Source of the DNA: Heyndrickxia sporothermodurans
GTDB taxonomy: Bacteria; Bacillota; Bacilli; Bacillales; Bacillaceae_C
Assembly: GCF_016785185.1 (NCBI RefSeq)
Contig: NZ_JAEKDY010000052.1
DNA length: 21,781 nt
Strand: one strand, 5' to 3'
Shown here: one piece after another, positions 8,277-15,330 of the stretch
Numbering within the stretch: the stretch's first letter is position 1
Layout of the letters: each line of letters opens with the position of its first letter
Position numbers and translations under genes: made by a program
Notes under the pieces: generated by a model
The model's database searches: none
Seen by the model: only the letters and a program-made list of their open reading frames with translations
What the model was told of the DNA's origin: nothing

Positions 8277-8423
8277 ATGCTTTGGACAATAATTGGAATT
8301 CTTATCGTGCTATGGATTTTAGGATTAATCGGACATGTTGCCGGTGGGCTCATTCATATACTTCTAGTTATAGCTGTTATTATTTTAATCATCAAGCTAG
8401 TTACGCGCTCCGGAAAATCATAA
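8277..8423 (+). CDS. Small hydrophobic membrane protein, lmo0937 family
   Basis: A 48-codon gene. The translation starts MLWTIIGILIVLWILGLIG, goes on with HVAGGLIHILLVIAVIILII and ends in a basic tail KLVTRSGKS. Two hydrophobic segments are joined by a His-Val-Ala-Gly-Gly turn, which matches the short lmo0937-type membrane proteins of Firmicutes by pattern. AAAGGTGAG lies about 7 nt before the ATG. A SigB-type promoter upstream and a perfect terminator 30 nt downstream make it an independent stress-induced unit. No molecular function is known to me for this family. Confidence 0.8.
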   Translation: MLWTIIGILIVLWILGLIGHVAGGLIHILLVIAVIILIIKLVTRSGKS

Positions 8424-8452
8424 TAAAGAAAAAGAAGGTAATTGAAGAACAG

Positions 8453-8489
8453 AAAAACAAGGCTGATCATCATGATCAGCCTTGTTTTT
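8453..8489 (+). terminator. Strong terminator after the small membrane protein gene
   Basis: AAAAACAAGGCTGATCA (8453-8469) and TGATCAGCCTTGTTTTT (8473-8489) are exact reverse complements around a 3-nt loop, giving a 17-bp stem whose outer part is the A/T tract. Confidence 0.92.
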
Positions 8490-8540
8490 AAGGAAAGAAA
8501 GTATAAATTTATTAGGATCAATGTTCCTAAAAAGTATCTG

Positions 8541-8697
8541 CTTTGTCTAGCTCCAGCGCCTATCGACTAGAAAACTTCAGGACTTTTCCCTACGATAAGT
8601 CAACATCGATTCGCCTTTCAGGCTCATCGTGTTTCCTTTATCTCAGTCAAAGTCCCTCCAGTTTTTACGTCGATGAGCAAGGCGCTTACGCTTTTCT
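8541..8697. repeat. Intergenic repeat element bounded by AGCGCC / GGCGCT
   Basis: The stretch starts CTTTGTCTAGCTCCAGCGCC and ends GGCGCTTACGCTTTTC. Both ends are the hallmark of a short non-coding repeat scattered between genes in many Bacillus relatives (recognised by memory, not by search). The ends are inverted: AGCGCC-TATCGAC against the complement of GTCGATGAGCAAGGCGCT. The element fills the gap between the terminator at 8489 and the corA stop codon at 8702, and no gene is supported inside it. It may serve as the corA 3' end. Confidence 0.65.
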
Positions 8698-8701
8698 TAT
8701 T

Positions 8702-9649
8702 TCAAAAATATTTCTTTTTCCAAAAAATGAATGCAGTTAAACTTGCTAAAAAGATGGCAAAAATAATTGCTGTTAAAAACGCATGTGGATATTCTTCTAA
8801 ATGAAATGGTAAATGGACATTCATACCTAAAAAACTAGCAACCATTGTTGGAAAAGATAGAATAATTGTAATCGAGGTTAAAAATTTCATGACTACGTTC
8901 AAATTATTTGAAATGATGGAAGCGAAAGCATTCATCATACTGCTTAAAATTGAACTGTACGTTGCTGCCATTTCAATCGCCTGTGTATTCTCGATAATTA
9001 CATCTTCTAATAAGTCCTTATCTTCTTCATACATTTTTATATAATTAATACGGAGAATTTTATCGAGCACCATTTTATTTGATTTCAATGATGTTGTAAA
9101 ATAAACTAAACTTTTTTCTAATGCAAGTAAGGAATACAATTCCTTGTTTTTCATCGATGTTTGATGTAATTCCCGTTCAACATCGTCGGTTTTTTTGTTG
9201 ATTTGCTTTAAATAGCGTAAATAATAGGATGAAATAACAAATAGGATTTGTAAGGCAAATCGTGTTTTTTTATACGTATAAAAACCTTTAATTTTGTTAT
9301 TTTTAAAATCCATCAGTACTTGGGCATCTTTAAGTGAAATCGTGATAATACACTCGTTTGTTAAAATAATTCCAAGTGGCAAAGTTTCATAGACGGAATA
9401 TCCTGATTCGTCTTTCAAAATATACGGGTAATCAATGATAATAAAGACATCTCCTTCTTCTTTTTCAATCCGAGATCGTTCTTCATCATCTAGTGCATCC
9501 CTAATGAAATCGACTGGTACATAAGCATGATTTGCCACGTATTGAATTTCTTCTTCATTTGGTGAAACTAAGTTAATCCAGCATCCTTTTGTGATTTCAG
9601 ATACTGCTTCTAGCTTGTTCATTTCATTTGTTTTGTAGATTTCTAACAT
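8702..9649 (-). CDS. corA: CorA-family divalent metal (Mg2+) transporter
   Basis: CorA proteins form pentameric channels for Mg2+ (sometimes Co2+ or Ni2+) in the cytoplasmic membrane. This protein of about 315 residues has the expected plan: a large acidic cytosolic domain (about 1-255), a first membrane helix (about 256-275), the diagnostic GMN selectivity motif (GMNVHLPF, 275-282) and a second helix (about 290-310) ending in a basic tail, WKKKYF. Two ATGs are in tandem; AGGAGG is 4 nt from the first (9652) and 7 nt from the second (9649), so the second is preferred. The leader upstream (9657-9773) has a possible short ORF and competing hairpins, suggesting control at translation. It most resembles YfjQ-type Bacillus CorA. 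Confidence 0.92.
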   Translation of the reverse strand: MLEIYKTNEMNKLEAVSEITKGCWINLVSPNEEEIQYVANHAYVPVDFIRDALDDEERSRIEKEEGDVFIIIDYPYILKDESGYSVYETLPLGIILTNECIITISLKDAQVLMDFKNNKIKGFYTYKKTRFALQILFVISSYYLRYLKQINKKTDDVERELHQTSMKNKELYSLLALEKSLVYFTTSLKSNKMVLDKILRINYIKMYEEDKDLLEDVIIENTQAIEMAATYSSILSSMMNAFASIISNNLNVVMKFLTSITIILSFPTMVASFLGMNVHLPFHLEEYPHAFLTAIIFAIFLASLTAFIFWKKKYF

Positions 9650-9656
9650 CATCTAA

Positions 9657-9720
9657 CCTCCTCTTGGTGACGAGGAAGTCATCTTACCTTCAACAAGAAT
9701 GTTGATATATTGACTTCCTC
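9657..9720 (-). promoter_or_regulatory. Two mutually exclusive hairpins over the corA ribosome binding site
   Basis: In the minus-strand transcript GAGGAAGTCA (9720-9711) can pair perfectly with TGACTTCCTC (9681-9672), with a small inner stem TCAAC/GTTGA. Alternatively CTTCCTC (9678-9672) can pair with the Shine-Dalgarno sequence GAGGAGG (9663-9657) across an 8-nt loop: seven pairs, one of them G-U. The two structures share CTTCCTC and cannot coexist. This is the logic of a translational attenuator. No match to the M-box (ykoK) Mg2+ riboswitch was recognised. Function is inferred. Confidence 0.45.
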
Positions 9721-9756
9721 ATATTCTATTGGCTCAGGACCATTTGGGTTATCCAA
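9679..9756 (-). CDS. Possible 25-aa leader peptide upstream of corA
   Basis: A 26-codon ORF with a TTG start at 9756, preceded by AAGAGGAG (9773-9766) with 9 nt spacing and by an in-frame TAA just upstream of that site. The translation begins MDNPNGPEPIEYEEVNIS and ends TFLLKVR, so it looks like real protein rather than AT-rich noise. Its codons 13-16 form the 5' arm of the upstream hairpin, and its stop codon begins the 3' arm. It ends 29 nt before the corA start. It could be a regulatory leader peptide, a small independent protein, or chance. A weak TTGTTC-17-TAAGAT promoter lies further upstream. Confidence 0.4.
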   Translation of the reverse strand: MDNPNGPEPIEYEEVNISTFLLKVR

Positions 9757-9906
9757 ATATATCAACTCCTCTTAAAAGTAATTTTTTGCACCTTCTAATC
9801 TTAAACTCAAATGGCTGAAAGAACAATCCATTCGTGAAACATTTTATTTTTCTGAATTCTTTTCATATATAATGCTAAAATTAGTTACTTTGTGCTAGAC
9901 ATGGAC

Positions 9907-10035
9907 GTAGATTTCCGCTGCAGGGTGCTCGCTTTCCGCGGGCGGTTCGGGAGCCTCCTCGCTCGTACCTCGCTGTGGGGTCTCCCGTTTACCGTTTTTC
10001 CCGCAGGAGTCTCGCACCCTTCCGCTCCAATCTAC
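9907..10035. repeat. GC-rich intergenic repeat with inverted ends
   Basis: A 129-bp island, clearly richer in GC than its surroundings, begins GTAGATTTCCGCTGCAGGGTGC and ends GCACCCTTCCGCTCCAATCTAC. The ends are imperfect inverted repeats. Inside, CCGCGGGCGG, GGGAG, CTCCC and CCCGCAGGAGTCTCGCACC fit a long folded structure. I recognise the pattern as a repeat found in many copies in Bacillus-type genomes; this is from memory. The flanks (9774-9906 and 10036-10077) are AT-rich, with no gene seen. Confidence 0.7.
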
Positions 10036-10077
10036 TTTGTGTAAGGACTAAGATTGTACTTTAACATGGATTAAAAA

Positions 10078-10115
10078 GTAAAAAACTCAAGCATACGCGT
10101 GTGTATGCTTGAGTT
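10078..10115 (-). terminator. Terminator of helD
   Basis: AACTCAAGCATAC (10084-10096) and GTATGCTTGAGTT (10103-10115) pair perfectly over 13 bp around a 6-nt loop. On the minus strand the stem runs into TTTTTTAC. It lies just past the helD stop. Confidence 0.88.
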
Positions 10116-10122
10116 GATATTC

Positions 10123-12426
10123 TTATTTATATAATTTTTTAGGAACCCTATCGAAAAGGTGTGATGGTTGGTATAGGCTGGTGATGATGAGGTGGTGCAT
10201 GGCTCTTGTGCAAATTGTGTAGAGCAAGGTACGTTCTGATTCGTCGTTGTATTTATCGTCTGATGCATTTAAGACGATCACACTGTCGAATTCCAATCCT
10301 TTTGCTAAGTAGGATGGAAGAATGATCGGGCCTTCTGCTAATTCTTGATTTTTCAAGCCGATTAATGAGATGTCTATTTTGTCCTTTAACTGATGATATG
10401 CTTGCTCACAATCTTGCATCGTCTTACCGATAATGGCAATAGAACTTGATTGCAACGCTAATCTTTCAACTTGCCTAGCAATTTGATCCATAAGGTCTTC
10501 AAATGTACCCTCAATTACAATAGATGGGAGTTCACCTTCCCTCTCAAATAGCTCAATTGCCTCCCCATCCGGTAAAATCGCTTTAGTAAATGCTGTAATC
10601 GCAGCTGTTGATCGATAGCTTTTCGTCAAACGAATAATCTCAGCTTTTTCCTCACCGAATATTTTCATCGATGTTTGTATCGGAGAATCACTTCCGTTAT
10701 TGAAAATCGATTGATTGATGTCACCAAGCATCGTGAACTTACTATACGGAAACATAAATTTCATATAGGCAAGTTGTGCAGGTGTGTAATCTTGAATCTC
10801 GTCGATAAACACATATTTCATTGAAGTTTCACTTTTTCTTCCGACAATTAAATCGTATAAATACATGTAAGGAACAGTATCTTCCATTTGGATATTTTTT
10901 CCATTTAGTGATTTGATCGTACTTCTTTGAATTTCCGCCCAATCATTTGCATGGATATCATAATTTTTAAGAGTAAGTAATTCCGGAACCTTTTTTAAAA
11001 AATCTACATACTGAGCTTTACGGTGAAAAAAACGATTCCTTTTTATTCCCGCCCGTATTTTTTTGAAATAATTATTTACAATTTGTTTAGCTAAAAACTC
11101 CTTTTCTTGATCGAAAGAATTGAAGTCATCTTCCCCTTTTTGAGAATGCTGAAATGCCTTTAAATAATCTTCCCTATCTAATAACTCCATTTCCTCTTCT
11201 ACCCACTGTTTCTTTTCTTCCTCCCTAGCGATTTCTTTCAATCTTGTTAATAATTCCTTCTGAATAAGCGGGAAACGGTTTGGTAGGGAATAGGAACGAT
11301 CATAAGAATAAAAGAGATTGGAAATTTCCTCCTTTGATATGAGTATCTTCCCACGGAAGCTGATGTCTTTAAAAAACAAACCAGAAGTAGCTAAATTGTC
11401 CACATAATCAGTGATCGCATGAACAAAGGACAAATCATTCTTTAATCGAATCGCCTTAGTTCTATAGTGATTATCTGCCGCGTTTAAACTTGTTTCAAAT
11501 TGTTCGAATAAGCTTTCAACTGTTAGGTCTGGAATTCTCGATTGTGCAAATTCTAAAAACGTTGTTTGTTCCATATTATTTTCACCAAGCTCTGGAAGTA
11601 CCTTTGAAATATATTGATTAAACAAACGGTTAGGTGAAAAAAGGATAATTTGATCTGAATGAAGCGAATCACGAAAACGATATAGGAGATAGGCGATTCT
11701 TTGCAATGCCGCGGACGTTTTTCCACTTCCTGCTGCACCTTGGACAAATAATAAACGGCTTTTAATATCACGGATTATTTTATTTTGCTCTTTTTGAATG
11801 GTCGCAACGATGTTTTTCATATGCGTATCCGCTCTATTTCCGAGCACTTCTTGAAGCATTTCATCGCCAATCGTTACCCCTGTATCGAATATTGACTCGA
11901 TCTGTCCATCTTTTATGATAAATTGTCGTTTTAATAACATTTCACCTTGACGAGGACCTTCCGGGGTTTCATAAGAAACAGGTCCTGGGCTTCCATCATA
12001 ATAAATACTTGAAATCGGCGCCCGCCAATCATAAACGAGATAATCATCACCATCAAGAAAAGATGCTATGCCAATATAAATATTTTCTTTTTCTTCACCT
12101 TGTTCTTTGAAATCCACACGTGCAAAATAAGGCGAGTATTCAAGCTTATTAAGAATAGAAATATTTTCTTCTACATGTCGATAACTTCGTTCACGTTCTG
12201 AAAGAAGTTCTGCCTGTTGCTTTATACTTGTAAAGGTTTCAATAACATCATCCGGTTCGTCAAGGTTAACTGTGACATCTTCCCAAAAGTTCTGCTTAAT
12301 CTCATCCGCTTCCTCTTTCACAGTTTTCACTTGGGATACTAAAGATTTCTTCTTATCTTTCACCTTTCTAACTGTGTCATCTACCCTTTGTTGTTCTTGT
12401 AACCATTCGTTGTCTTGAATTGTCAT
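10123..12426 (-). CDS. helD: HelD, RNA polymerase-recycling helicase-like ATPase
   Basis: HelD is an SF1 (UvrD/Rep-like) motor that binds RNA polymerase and releases it from stalled or terminated complexes. The protein has 767 residues, close to B. subtilis HelD. An N-terminal coiled coil (about 5-90), which inserts into the RNAP secondary channel in known HelD, is followed by the motor. Walker A is GAAGSGKT (230-237), Walker B DEIQD (542-546), motif III GDINQSI (568-574), motif IV LTKSYRST (600-607), motif V KGLEFDSV (709-716) and motif VI YTICTRAM (736-743). The split between Walker A and B by a long insertion is typical of HelD. The start at 12426 follows AGGAGGTTTCTT; an ORF start at 12465 would contain this site and is rejected. 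It is monocistronic. Confidence 0.93.
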   Translation of the reverse strand: MTIQDNEWLQEQQRVDDTVRKVKDKKKSLVSQVKTVKEEADEIKQNFWEDVTVNLDEPDDVIETFTSIKQQAELLSERERSYRHVEENISILNKLEYSPYFARVDFKEQGEEKENIYIGIASFLDGDDYLVYDWRAPISSIYYDGSPGPVSYETPEGPRQGEMLLKRQFIIKDGQIESIFDTGVTIGDEMLQEVLGNRADTHMKNIVATIQKEQNKIIRDIKSRLLFVQGAAGSGKTSAALQRIAYLLYRFRDSLHSDQIILFSPNRLFNQYISKVLPELGENNMEQTTFLEFAQSRIPDLTVESLFEQFETSLNAADNHYRTKAIRLKNDLSFVHAITDYVDNLATSGLFFKDISFRGKILISKEEISNLFYSYDRSYSLPNRFPLIQKELLTRLKEIAREEEKKQWVEEEMELLDREDYLKAFQHSQKGEDDFNSFDQEKEFLAKQIVNNYFKKIRAGIKRNRFFHRKAQYVDFLKKVPELLTLKNYDIHANDWAEIQRSTIKSLNGKNIQMEDTVPYMYLYDLIVGRKSETSMKYVFIDEIQDYTPAQLAYMKFMFPYSKFTMLGDINQSIFNNGSDSPIQTSMKIFGEEKAEIIRLTKSYRSTAAITAFTKAILPDGEAIELFEREGELPSIVIEGTFEDLMDQIARQVERLALQSSSIAIIGKTMQDCEQAYHQLKDKIDISLIGLKNQELAEGPIILPSYLAKGLEFDSVIVLNASDDKYNDESERTLLYTICTRAMHHLIITSLYQPSHLFDRVPKKLYK

Positions 12427-12458
12427 AAGAAACCTCCTGAAAAAAAAATCTAAAATAG

Positions 12459-12518
12459 TTGACATCGCTCTTTATTTGTGTTAATGTTAATATAGATAAT
12501 TATACTTATCTCACAAAT
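12459..12518. promoter_or_regulatory. Divergent helD/speD promoter region with nested inverted repeats
   Basis: The 333-nt gap between helD and speD (12427-12759) holds no supported gene. On the minus strand a perfect TATAAT (complement at 12500-12505) suits helD, though the -35 is poor. On the plus strand TTGACA (12459-12464) has a 17-nt spacer to a weak TAATGT. Around them ATTTGTG (12474-12480) and CACAAAT (12512-12518) are inverted, enclosing AGATAA-TTATAC-TTATCT (12494-12511) and a GTTAAT tandem. This nesting looks like a protein-binding site. The remaining 240 nt before speD is AT-rich, with nothing else recognised. Confidence 0.35.
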
Positions 12519-12759
12519 ACAAATCGATCAATTTTCATTATAGCACTTTCTATGCTTGTTAGCCACCACTTTCTCCTTTTATTCGAAATACTCCAGTCTT
12601 TATGCCCACCTCATCTTTATATAACTGTTATCCTTACCCCTTGTTAACCGAAATCCTTTTATTATTTCATTTATTTATCCTACTTTATAAGTATCATCTA
12701 AAAATTGCGTGGAATAATAAAAATAGGGTAAACAAATGGAAGAAGGGGGCGAATTCTAT

Positions 12760-13578
12760 ATGAAACTTACATCTGAACAGCGGATTGAACTACATGGTTT
12801 CAATAATCTTACGAAATCCTTAAGCTTTAACATGTATGATATTTGCTTTACAAAAACGAAGGAAGAACGAGAAACATATATTGAGTATATCGATGAACAA
12901 TATAACGCGGACAGATTAACGACGATTTTAAATGATGTATCAGATATCATCGGTGCCCATGTATTAAACACAGCAAAACAAGATTTTATCCCCCAAGGAG
13001 CAAGTGTAACCTTACTAGTTTCTGAAGGACCTGTTGTCGAAGTTCCTACTGAATCATATAGTGAGTCTCCCGGGCCACTTCCAGGATCAGTTGTATTACA
13101 ATTAGATAAAAGCCATATTACTGTACATACGTACCCAGAATATCACCCAGATGAAGGAATTAGTACGTTTCGTGCGGATATTGATGTATCCACCTGTGGA
13201 GAAATTTCTCCGCTTAAAGCTCTCAATCACCTTATACATTCCTTTGATACAGATATAATGACTATAGATTACCGCGTAAGAGGATTTACTAGAAACAAAA
13301 AAGGACAGAAATTATTTATTGATCATGACATAAGCTCTATCCAAAATTACATTCCAGACAGCATCAAAAAAAATTACGATATGATAGATGTGAACGTTTA
13401 TCCGGAGCATATTTTTCACACAAAATGTAAGATCAAAAAATTCGATTTAAATAATTATCTATTCGGGTATACAAAGGATGAACTTGCTGAAGGAGAAGAA
13501 GAGAAAATAACCGAAAGATTGAAAAAGGAAATGGATGAAATATTTTATGGCAGGAATATTTCGGAAAGTGAAAAGTAA
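12760..13578 (+). CDS. speD: S-adenosylmethionine decarboxylase proenzyme, E. coli type
   Basis: This pyruvoyl enzyme makes decarboxylated AdoMet, the aminopropyl donor for spermidine. The 272-residue protein follows E. coli SpeD almost block by block: LHGFNNLTKSLSFNMYDIC, QGASVTLLVSEGPV, LDKSHITVHTYPE, FRADIDVSTCGEISPLKALN, TIDYRVRGFTR and a final YGRN. Self-cleavage is expected between Lys117 and Ser118, giving a beta chain and an alpha chain with an N-terminal pyruvoyl group. Cys146 in STCGE corresponds to the catalytic cysteine. B. subtilis uses a much shorter form (SpeH), so the long form is noteworthy here. The start at 12760 is preferred because GAAGGGGG lies about 10 nt upstream; an ATG at 12736 has a weak site. 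No spermidine synthase gene is adjacent. Confidence 0.95.
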   Translation: MKLTSEQRIELHGFNNLTKSLSFNMYDICFTKTKEERETYIEYIDEQYNADRLTTILNDVSDIIGAHVLNTAKQDFIPQGASVTLLVSEGPVVEVPTESYSESPGPLPGSVVLQLDKSHITVHTYPEYHPDEGISTFRADIDVSTCGEISPLKALNHLIHSFDTDIMTIDYRVRGFTRNKKGQKLFIDHDISSIQNYIPDSIKKNYDMIDVNVYPEHIFHTKCKIKKFDLNNYLFGYTKDELAEGEEEKITERLKKEMDEIFYGRNISESEK

Positions 13579-13615
13579 ACAATGGACTTTCCAATTATGG
13601 AAAGTCCATTGTTTT
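13579..13615. terminator. Bidirectional terminator between speD and the alpha-glucosidase gene
   Basis: ACAATGGACTTTCC (13579-13592) and GGAAAGTCCATTGT (13599-13612) pair perfectly over 14 bp around a 6-nt loop, followed by TTTG. It starts immediately after the speD stop and ends just before the convergent glucosidase stop at 13617. Confidence 0.9.
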
Positions 13616-13616
13616 G

Positions 13617-15278
13617 TTAGATCCAATAAACCCTTGCTTCATATGGTTTTAATAAACATTGATTTGTTATTTCATGTTTCTCTACTTCATAGTTATTTAA
13701 AATCAAATTGTCATATTTTAATAAGATATTATCGTGAACATATTTTACAGACTGATCTGATAAATTAGTCAATACAAGCACTCTTTTATTACTTAATGTC
13801 CTTGTATAAGCAAAAATCTGCGGATCGTTTTCTAATATTAAATCATAAGTACCATACGTAAAAATTTTATTTTCTTTCTTTAAAGCAATCATTTTTTTAT
13901 AAAAATGATAGACAGAATGTGGATCCTTTTGTTGTTTTTCTACATTTATTTCACGATAATTTGGATTTACTCCGATCCATGGTGTACCTGTTGTAAACCC
14001 GGCATGGATATCATCCGACCATTGCATCGGCGTCCTGGAATTATCTCGACTAGATGCCCAAATGACTTTCATGATTTTCTCATGGGGGATACCCGCTTCG
14101 GATCGAATTTTATACAAATTCTTCGTGGCGACATCATCATATTCATCAATCGTTGCATAGTTTACATTTGTCATACCAATTTCCTGTCCTTGATAAATAA
14201 ATGGTGTGCCTTGCATTAGAAAGTACATGGCACCTAAAGCTGTCGCACTTTCATACCAATACTTTCCGTCGTTCCCCCATGTTGAGACGACACGTGCCTT
14301 ATCATGGTTTTCAATAAACAATGCATTCCAACCATTGTTTTCAAGCCCCTTTTGCCATCTGCTTAAAACCTTTTTTAACTCTACAATATCAATATCTGTT
14401 TTACTTTCAGCATCCCATAAACCAAGGTGTTCAAATTGGAAGACCATATTAAATTTCCCATTGTCTTCCCCTACCCATCCATCGGCTTCATCTATCCCAA
14501 CACCATTCGCTTCTCCGACGGTCATAATATCATATTTGGAAAAGGTTTCTCTTTTTAATTCTTCTAATAACGGTTGAATCCCCTTAACATTCATATGTTT
14601 ATCAAAGGATGGAACATACTGTAGTCCTTTTGGATTAGGCATATCTTGAAGACCTTCTTCTTTTTTAATATGACTAATCGCATCCACCCGAAATCCGTCA
14701 ATTCCCTTATCTAACCACCAATTAATCATCTCATAAAGTGCATTTCTCACGTCTTTATTTTCCCAATTTAAGTCGGGTTGTTTTGTAGAAAAAATATGGA
14801 GAAAATATTGGTCTGTCTTCTCATCATACTTCCAAGCAGAACCTCCGAAAATACTTTCCCAATTGTTCGGTTCTTTCCCGTTCTTCCCATCACGCCAAAT
14901 ATACCAATCACGCTTCGGGTTATTTCGTGAAGATCTTGATTCGATAAACCAAGGATGTTCGTCGCTTGTATGATTAATAACTAAATCGATGATTAATTTC
15001 ATGTCACGTTTGTGGACTTCCTCTAACAATAAGTCAAAATCCGCCATGGTCCCAAACTCATCCATGATGTCCTGATAATCACTAATATCATAGCCATTAT
15101 CATCATTCGGTGATTTATACATTGGACAGATCCATATGACATCAATTCCTAATTCCTTCAAATAATCTAATTTTGAAATAATCCCGTTTAAGTCACCGAT
15201 TCCATCGCCATTTGAGTCTTTGAAACTCCTTGGATATATCTGGTAGGCAATTGCTTCTTTCCACCATGTTTGCTTCAT
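13617..15278 (-). CDS. GH13 alpha-glucosidase, probable alpha-1,4 specificity
   Basis: A cytoplasmic exo-alpha-glucosidase of glycoside hydrolase family 13 (oligo-1,6-glucosidase/alpha-glucosidase group), 553 residues. Family features are the calcium-type loop DSNGDGIGDL, DLVINHTSDEH, the nucleophile in GFRVDAISHI (Asp199), the acid/base in VGEAN (Glu256) and the third acid in ENHD (Asp326). The residue after the nucleophile is Ala200; in characterised Bacillus and Geobacillus enzymes Ala here goes with maltose-type alpha-1,4 substrates, Val with alpha-1,6. The activity is inferred from that. The start at 15278 is chosen because GAGG is 8 nt upstream; the ATG at 15284 is too close. It is last in the operon, 52 nt after its paralogue. 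No signal peptide. Confidence 0.9.
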   Translation of the reverse strand: MKQTWWKEAIAYQIYPRSFKDSNGDGIGDLNGIISKLDYLKELGIDVIWICPMYKSPNDDNGYDISDYQDIMDEFGTMADFDLLLEEVHKRDMKLIIDLVINHTSDEHPWFIESRSSRNNPKRDWYIWRDGKNGKEPNNWESIFGGSAWKYDEKTDQYFLHIFSTKQPDLNWENKDVRNALYEMINWWLDKGIDGFRVDAISHIKKEEGLQDMPNPKGLQYVPSFDKHMNVKGIQPLLEELKRETFSKYDIMTVGEANGVGIDEADGWVGEDNGKFNMVFQFEHLGLWDAESKTDIDIVELKKVLSRWQKGLENNGWNALFIENHDKARVVSTWGNDGKYWYESATALGAMYFLMQGTPFIYQGQEIGMTNVNYATIDEYDDVATKNLYKIRSEAGIPHEKIMKVIWASSRDNSRTPMQWSDDIHAGFTTGTPWIGVNPNYREINVEKQQKDPHSVYHFYKKMIALKKENKIFTYGTYDLILENDPQIFAYTRTLSNKRVLVLTNLSDQSVKYVHDNILLKYDNLILNNYEVEKHEITNQCLLKPYEARVYWI

Positions 15279-15330
15279 AACCATTTCCTCGCTTTTCTTT
15301 TTTCACCATAAGGTGTAAACCGAAGCATTT

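Noticed and set aside
9657..9780. Mg2+ riboswitch (M-box, ykoK leader) before corA
   Set aside because: None of the conserved M-box segments I know are visible; the structure is small and better described as competing hairpins.
9907..10035. Structured non-coding RNA gene or CRISPR repeat
   Set aside because: It is a single GC-rich unit with imperfect inverted ends and no clear promoter or spacer array; a dispersed intergenic repeat is the simpler reading.
10071..10268. 65-aa minus-strand ORF
   Set aside because: It overlaps the helD 3' end in another frame and reads through the helD terminator.
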